Positions 59,100 to 64,000 of a stretch of 64,000 nt of DNA are shown one piece after another (within the stretch, counting starts at the first letter, position 1; each line of letters begins with the position of its first letter). A program made the translations under genes and the position numbers. The notes below the pieces were generated by a model. The model did no database searches and was not told where the DNA came from. It saw only the letters and a program-made list of their open reading frames with translations. Origin of the DNA: Datnioides undecimradiatus (lineage: Eukaryota; Chordata; Actinopteri; Lobotiformes; Datnioididae); contig WARS01000007.1 of assembly GCA_008933995.1 (NCBI GenBank), positions 8,060,423 through 8,124,422 of the forward strand, written 5' to 3'.

Positions 59100-60420
59100 G
59101 AAGAAGAGATGGGAGGCAAAGTTTCAGGGACCATCTCAAAAGTGAAAGAAGCCCACATGACCACTGATTGGATGAAAAGATGTAATGGTTTTCTACAATG
59201 AGATCATTTTTGTGGTCTTTTGTGGGATTTGTTTTACACATTTCACAATTGAGAAGCAAGAGAATTTATATGATATGTATAGTATCACTACCACTGGACC
59301 AGGACTTCTGATCTTGTTTTATTTTTATGTATTTATATATTTTATTTTTTTCAAATGTTTCCCAGTGGCTACTGCCAGGATAATTCATGGAGACCTCACA
59401 TAAGTAATAAACCACCAATAAAGTTCATTCTTGGAGGGGGCTAAGAACTTTACAAGGAGACATGAAGAAGTAGATTTGAGATTTCCACAAAGGTTGGTTT
59501 TATTTCCCCAGAAATTAGAAAAATAGTATTAAGTATATTAAACTCAGCTGCTACACAATGAACAATGGTACACATTAACCAAACTAAATCACAACAGGGA
59601 CACACAGTATATACTAACTGGCAAATGACAAATGGTGCGTTGGCAAAATACAGATCACTAAAAACTCTGTAACTTCACTAAACCAAACTTAAATATGCCA
59701 AAAGTTCAAATGAAAAGGAAATGGTGGTATTGTCAAACCTGCACCATCCCCCTGTTTGTGTGTCTAAGTGACTAATAGGGGCAACAGCTTGTAAATTGAC
59801 CCAGCATTGAGTGTGAGTGCTGCTGCCAAGAAGTGATTGTGAGCAACTCCAACAACAGTGCTCATGGTTATTTCTAAGTGTCTGACCACATTTGGAAAGG
59901 ACCCTACAGAGACAGACCTTTATGTTAAAGTGTAGGATCCTTCTTGAAGCAAAAACAGATATTGTATCAGTCTGTTCAAAACCACCACACTCCAGTCAAT
60001 TTTGTAGTAATTTTACTACACTGATCATCATAAAACACACCAAAATCAAATTAAACAGAAGCAAAATAAAACTCACCAATACCACTGAGGCTCATTTTTC
60101 CACTCTTACAACAAGCAGCAATTTGGGTTCAGTCAAAATTAAACCTTAATTCACAGAACTAGGTATGAAGATATGGGGATAGAAAATGAGGGAAAGAGGG
60201 AGGTCAGTAATCACGCAGAAGAAGCAACATGTAGAGCCAGACTATTTAGACAGAAGGTAAATAAGTGTTTATTTTGATCAAACTAGTTATTAAACTTCTT
60301 GTATATAATATTACAAATCGAAAAAAATCTGCCAGAGTGGCTGTGGGTGCCCTCATCTCACAGAGCTTGAATGAGAAACAATTGCACAGGTTTTAACAGG
60401 GGCACAAAATTTAGGCCATG
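59100..60420. other. AT-rich sequence, possible old repeat at 59,730-59,900
   Basis: CAACAGCTTGTAAATTGACC and CAGCATTGAGTGTGAGTG look repeat-derived but have only one copy here. Otherwise nothing is recognised. Confidence 0.35.
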
Positions 60421-60426
60421 TCTTTC

Positions 60427-60489
60427 TGTGTGTGTGTGCGTGTGTGTGTGCGCACACGTGCATGGGTGAGTGCATGTGTGTGCGTGTGT
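60427..60489 (+). repeat. Imperfect (GT)n
   Basis: GT array with GC and CACA interruptions. Confidence 0.85.
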
Positions 60490-60849
60490 CTTTGTGTATA
60501 ATTTTCTAACCTCTTGAAGTCATGTTCTGCCCTCATAGATCGTTGAATCATGCAGTGCCACACTGTGAGACTGTATCACATGCATATTGTGCATCATCGT
60601 GTTGTCGCTGTCCATTGACACTTTATATTTACAAAACTTGTATTCAAACCAAAGACTCTATGTTGTGTATGGCTGAACTATTTAATGAAAGGGTAAGATT
60701 TGAGATGATTCATAGATGATACAACTCCCTATACCTGACAACACTCCAGGTCCTCTACTATAAACTAGAAATGTATTTCTTCCAGTTTTGTTGAGGGAAC
60801 TCAGCATCTAGACTGTTTCCTTCATCCCAGCAAACCCAAGAACGTCTCT

Positions 60850-61060
60850 GTCCCTCGACCCTGAAGTCGCTCATTATGACATTGCATAATCAGTGTAAAA
60901 CTCGTCGAGCCTTTAATCCTCTACAGGGATGATTCCAGATTGTTGCTCGGCTCAGGCTTCAGTTCATTACATTTGATTCATATTAACACTATAGATTTAA
61001 TTCAAATTAATTTCATTAGTAAAATTGGAGCTGCAGAATGAAGCTCTGACTAGTGTGACC
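60850..61060. promoter_or_regulatory. Enhancer-like conserved-element candidate
   Basis: CATTATGACATTGCATAATC, AAACTCGTCGAGCC, TTTAATCCTC, GATGATTCCAGATTG, CATTTGATTCATATTAACAC and TTCAAATTAATTTCATTAG. Non-repetitive and rich in homeodomain cores. Confidence 0.4.
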
Positions 61061-62100
61061 TTTGACCTTTAGATTTGCAGAACAGCAGATTGCGGACAAT
61101 ACTCGACCGGTGGGATGTGGCCTTATTTAGTGTAATCACACACAAACAAACACATAAAATCACAGTGTCTCAAAGCTTTTTCCTCTTTTTTTTTAATATT
61201 GATGATGATGTGATGTGGATGTTGCAACACACAGCAAAACACACATTTGGGTGTTTTAACCTCAGCTGCTGATGGTGTGAACAAGTGTCAGTGCTGTCAG
61301 AGACAAACCACAGAACTGTCAGAATCACCAGACTGACAGGGTGTTAACTGAGACACAGAGACAAATAATAAAACATATTTACAACCACATTTAATCCAAA
61401 TAACAGTAAAACCATGTACACTGACACAGTTTAATTAATACAGATATTAATCAACGGTTGGCTAGAAAAAAAAATTGGTTGGAGAGAAAATGAACTGCAA
61501 ACACAGAAATAGTAATCTCTCTAAAGAAAATACCAAAAATATGAAATTAAAGATACAATTATAAATATCTTGCAAACCAGAATACATAAAAAGGTGGTGT
61601 CTTTAGTGAACTCTCACATTTTAAATACATTTTTTATTACATATGGGAATAGAAAACTCCTAATGGGGTATACATACAAACTTTATTGTCTTTCCACCAT
61701 ATCCTGAAACCAAAACTAGCGTCACGGAACGTAAAGGCCTAAAGGTTAGAGAAGTGGGTTTGCGACGGCTTGGTTGTTTCAGGTTCGGCTGTTTTAGACA
61801 ATTCAGGCTGTAGGAAGTTAGCAGCAGATTTTCCCATGAGCAAATTGTAGTTCAGATTCTTTTTTAAATTTAAAATATTTTATTTTGCTGCTCAGTAAGA
61901 AAAAAAAACAAAATTGTTTGACAAATTTTGCACAAAACACTGACTTTTTTTTGGAAAAGAGAACTCATTTTACAGTGAGATCATGCTCAGTTTGAACTCT
62001 GAACACATTTCTGTTTATTTTTTGTTTTTTCTAAATTCCTGACTCAGATTATAATTTTAGTCCATATGTTGCTGAGTTTAAACCTCACCTGGCCAGACAG
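61060..62100. other. AT-rich sequence, no feature seen
   Basis: No arrays longer than 10 bp and no recognised exon. Confidence 0.5.
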
Positions 62101-62118
62101 AATTACACAGGGGAACGT

Positions 62119-62132
62119 GGTGTGTGTGTGTA

Positions 62133-62165
<33 letters not shown>
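62119..62165 (+). repeat. (GT)n microsatellite
   Basis: GT array with a TATGC interruption. Confidence 0.9.
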
Positions 62166-62167
<2 letters not shown>

Positions 62168-62553
62168 CAGGGAGTCCTTTCATAGCCGCAGGGCCAGATG
62201 TTCATAGTGAAAGCCTCCCCCCAGCCCCCGCCCCATTTTTCTCTCTCTTTCTCACAGCCCATCAGTCTCCCCCTTCCTCCTTTCATTTTATAGTCATTTT
62301 ACCTTTCAACAAACAGCAACTTGATTAACAATTTAATTCAATTACAAAACACAGAAATATATTTAATCTGTTGTTATTCTCCTTGTGTTCTCCTAACCCT
62401 CTTACTTTCTTTTTCCTTCTCTCCCATTTTGCCAATACCACCACTTCTTCACACACTGCACATACACACACACACGCACATACACTTTCCTCCACAGCAA
62501 GTTGAACAGCTGCACCTGCAAACGGGAAAAGGTGGGGGTTACTGATTGTGCAA

Positions 62554-62835
62554 GTGTGTGTGTGTGTGTGTGTGATTGTCTACATGTATTACTCCTGTTA
62601 TGAGGACATAAATCTGTTTACACAGTCACATTGTGGGGACTTGCCTGACTTTTGGGGACAAAATGGCATAGTTCCCATGTAATGCAACTTAAATCATAAA
62701 GTTTTGGGATAAAGACTTGGTTTGGGGTTGGGGTGAGGTCAGGCTTAGGGTAAGTCTCCAGGGGGTTAAAGTTAGTTAAATGAATGAAAGTCAATGCAGT
62801 GCCCTCTGCAGTTATTGAAATCTAATGTCTGTGTG
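62554..62835 (+). repeat. (GT)n plus interspersed repeat copy, inverted relative to 25.3 kb
   Basis: (GT)10 at 62,554-62,574 leads into a repeat with phrases ATAAATCTGTTTACACAGTC, ACATTGTGGGGACTTGCCTG, ACTTTTGGGGACAAAATGG and GACTTGGTTTGGGGTTGG. It is the same family as the minus strand of 25,270-25,545, of common fish type. Non-coding. Confidence 0.75.
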
Positions 62836-63657
62836 TGTGCTCACACATTCTTTAGAGGCTACAAAGCACTGGTGCAGCTTCATATACAACTGGTATGAAG
62901 TTTGTCCTGAGGGTGACCTTAGAGAAAGGGTCATTAAAATCTCCAGGGTTCATTGTTCATTTAGTAAAGAGGTGATCAGGAAATTCTGTGATTAAATGTC
63001 CATCAGATCCATCAGATTTCGTAACTAATAACGAGAAATCAGTGAATAAGTATAGTCAAAAGAAAAGCACAACAGTTCTGGTAGTGTAATAGTTGGATAT
63101 TATCACAGGAGTTGGTGGAGAACAAATTAGAGCTAAAATGGGACTGAGTCTCAGACTTCAACAGTATTGCAACTATTGATTAACAGTGAGCTGGAAACAC
63201 AGAATGTCAGACTGTGTGTAACATTTACCATTCAGTGACTCGTACTGTATTACTGTACCATCCAGTAGAGTACATGTGATGAACAATCAGCAGTCTTTAG
63301 CCCTGAGTGAACCCTGTGTCTCATCTTGACATATACTGTGAATTGCGGCTTTAAGGCGGAAATGTAATGAAATGTAAACCTGCTGGTTTTAGGATAAGCC
63401 ATTTCCCATACAGTCAGATGGTGAGAAAATATGCTCCGTTAGCTGACACACATTCACAGGAGAAGAGAGTTGAAGCAGCTGCTGTTGACCGTGAGAGAGA
63501 CATATAGGTGGAATCAGAGAGAGATAGTTTTGGTCATCATCCTCTATTGTGGGAAAGCAACCAAGTAACATCCTTTCCAATATTACTTCATTTACTGTAA
63601 GTTAAGAAAAAAACGTGACATACTGTCTTACAGGTTAGCTTGTATATCTATCTATAT

Positions 63658-63660
<3 letters not shown>

Positions 63661-63696
<36 letters not shown>

Positions 63697-63704
63697 CATA
63701 TATG
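63661..63704 (+). repeat. (CA)n followed by AT-rich alternation
   Basis: (CA)14 then ATATATATACATATATG. Confidence 0.9.
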
Positions 63705-64000
63705 ATACTAAAAGTTAAGACAGGAACCATGGGATTTCCTGAGCACGTCAAATACAGCTAGGGTTGTCAGTGTGCATTTGATAGCTAAATGACATACTGA
63801 TGCAAACATGACCTAGGCTAAAGCTGCAGGTCTAAATAAAAAAAGTGTCTGTTTCATTTTGTTGACTTTTTTTGCTTTAGAGACAGGCATACATATGATG
63901 GAGAGAAGGAGATACACAATGTCAACCAGACTTATGGGCTGACAGATAAAAGCAAAGACAGACAGGCAGACAGAGGTCAAAAGGGTGAAACAGAGCCCTC

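Larger units (their letters stand above)
14640..64000. other. Gene-poor region upstream of tcf4
   Basis: Across about 49 kb on both strands I found no exon with recognisable protein similarity apart from transposon remnants. The longest ORFs are translations of CA/GT, CT/GA or ATC repeats. Known: vertebrate TCF4 is flanked on its 5' side by a large gene desert rich in regulatory elements. This stretch, with its many enhancer-like AT-rich blocks, fits that. Alternative upstream tcf4 promoters or 5' exons, known in mammals, or long non-coding RNAs could be hidden here and would not be detectable by eye. Confidence 0.7.

Overview
This window is vertebrate, almost certainly ray-finned fish, genomic DNA that covers the 5' end of a tcf4 gene (class I bHLH E-protein) on the minus strand, together with a long, gene-poor stretch upstream of it. 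The evidence for tcf4 is two spliced coding exons. The first, at 13,633-13,704, encodes [11 protein letters not shown]...[10 protein letters not shown]. The second, at 9,173-9,245, encodes MFSPPVSSGKNGPTSL...GHFSGS. Both have proper splice signals and compatible phases and match the N-terminus of vertebrate TCF4 rather than TCF3 or TCF12. A teleost source is inferred from the compact spacing, the very high density of (CA)n/(GT)n arrays, and interspersed repeats of fish type: a Tc1-like remnant, a LINE fragment, a LINE/SINE tail ending in (ATCT)n, and 'GTCCTCAC' family repeats. The species cannot be fixed from the sequence.

Layout: 1-9,172 is intron downstream of coding exon 2 and continues beyond the window. 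It holds the blocks at 2.2-3.1 kb and 4.6-4.87 kb that most resemble conserved non-coding elements, and a 0.4 kb homopyrimidine tract. 9,246-13,632 is the 4.4 kb intron between the two coding exons, with an enhancer-like block at 11.1-11.4 kb and a ~200 bp tandem duplication. 13,830-14,520 is a CpG-rich block, the probable promoter and 5'UTR exon, preceded at 14,550-14,611 by six CCAAT boxes in the tcf4 sense orientation. From 14.6 kb to the end (about 49 kb) I find no convincing protein-coding exon. This is consistent with the regulatory gene desert known upstream of TCF4 in other vertebrates.

The desert is a mosaic of three things: enhancer-like AT-rich blocks dense in homeodomain, POU and E-box motifs (best at 30.0, 32.1, 38.2, 39.8, 44.0, 47.3, 53.6-54.3, 56.4 and 60.9 kb); old transposon fragments; and simple repeats, including a 1.1 kb (ATC)n array at 23.4-24.5 kb and a 0.9 kb homopurine tract at 40.1-41.0 kb. 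The functional theme is one developmental transcription factor gene and its cis-regulatory landscape. No bacterial-type systems, CRISPR arrays, rRNA or recognisable tRNA genes are present. All regulatory-block calls are inferences from composition and motifs, because no alignment could be run.
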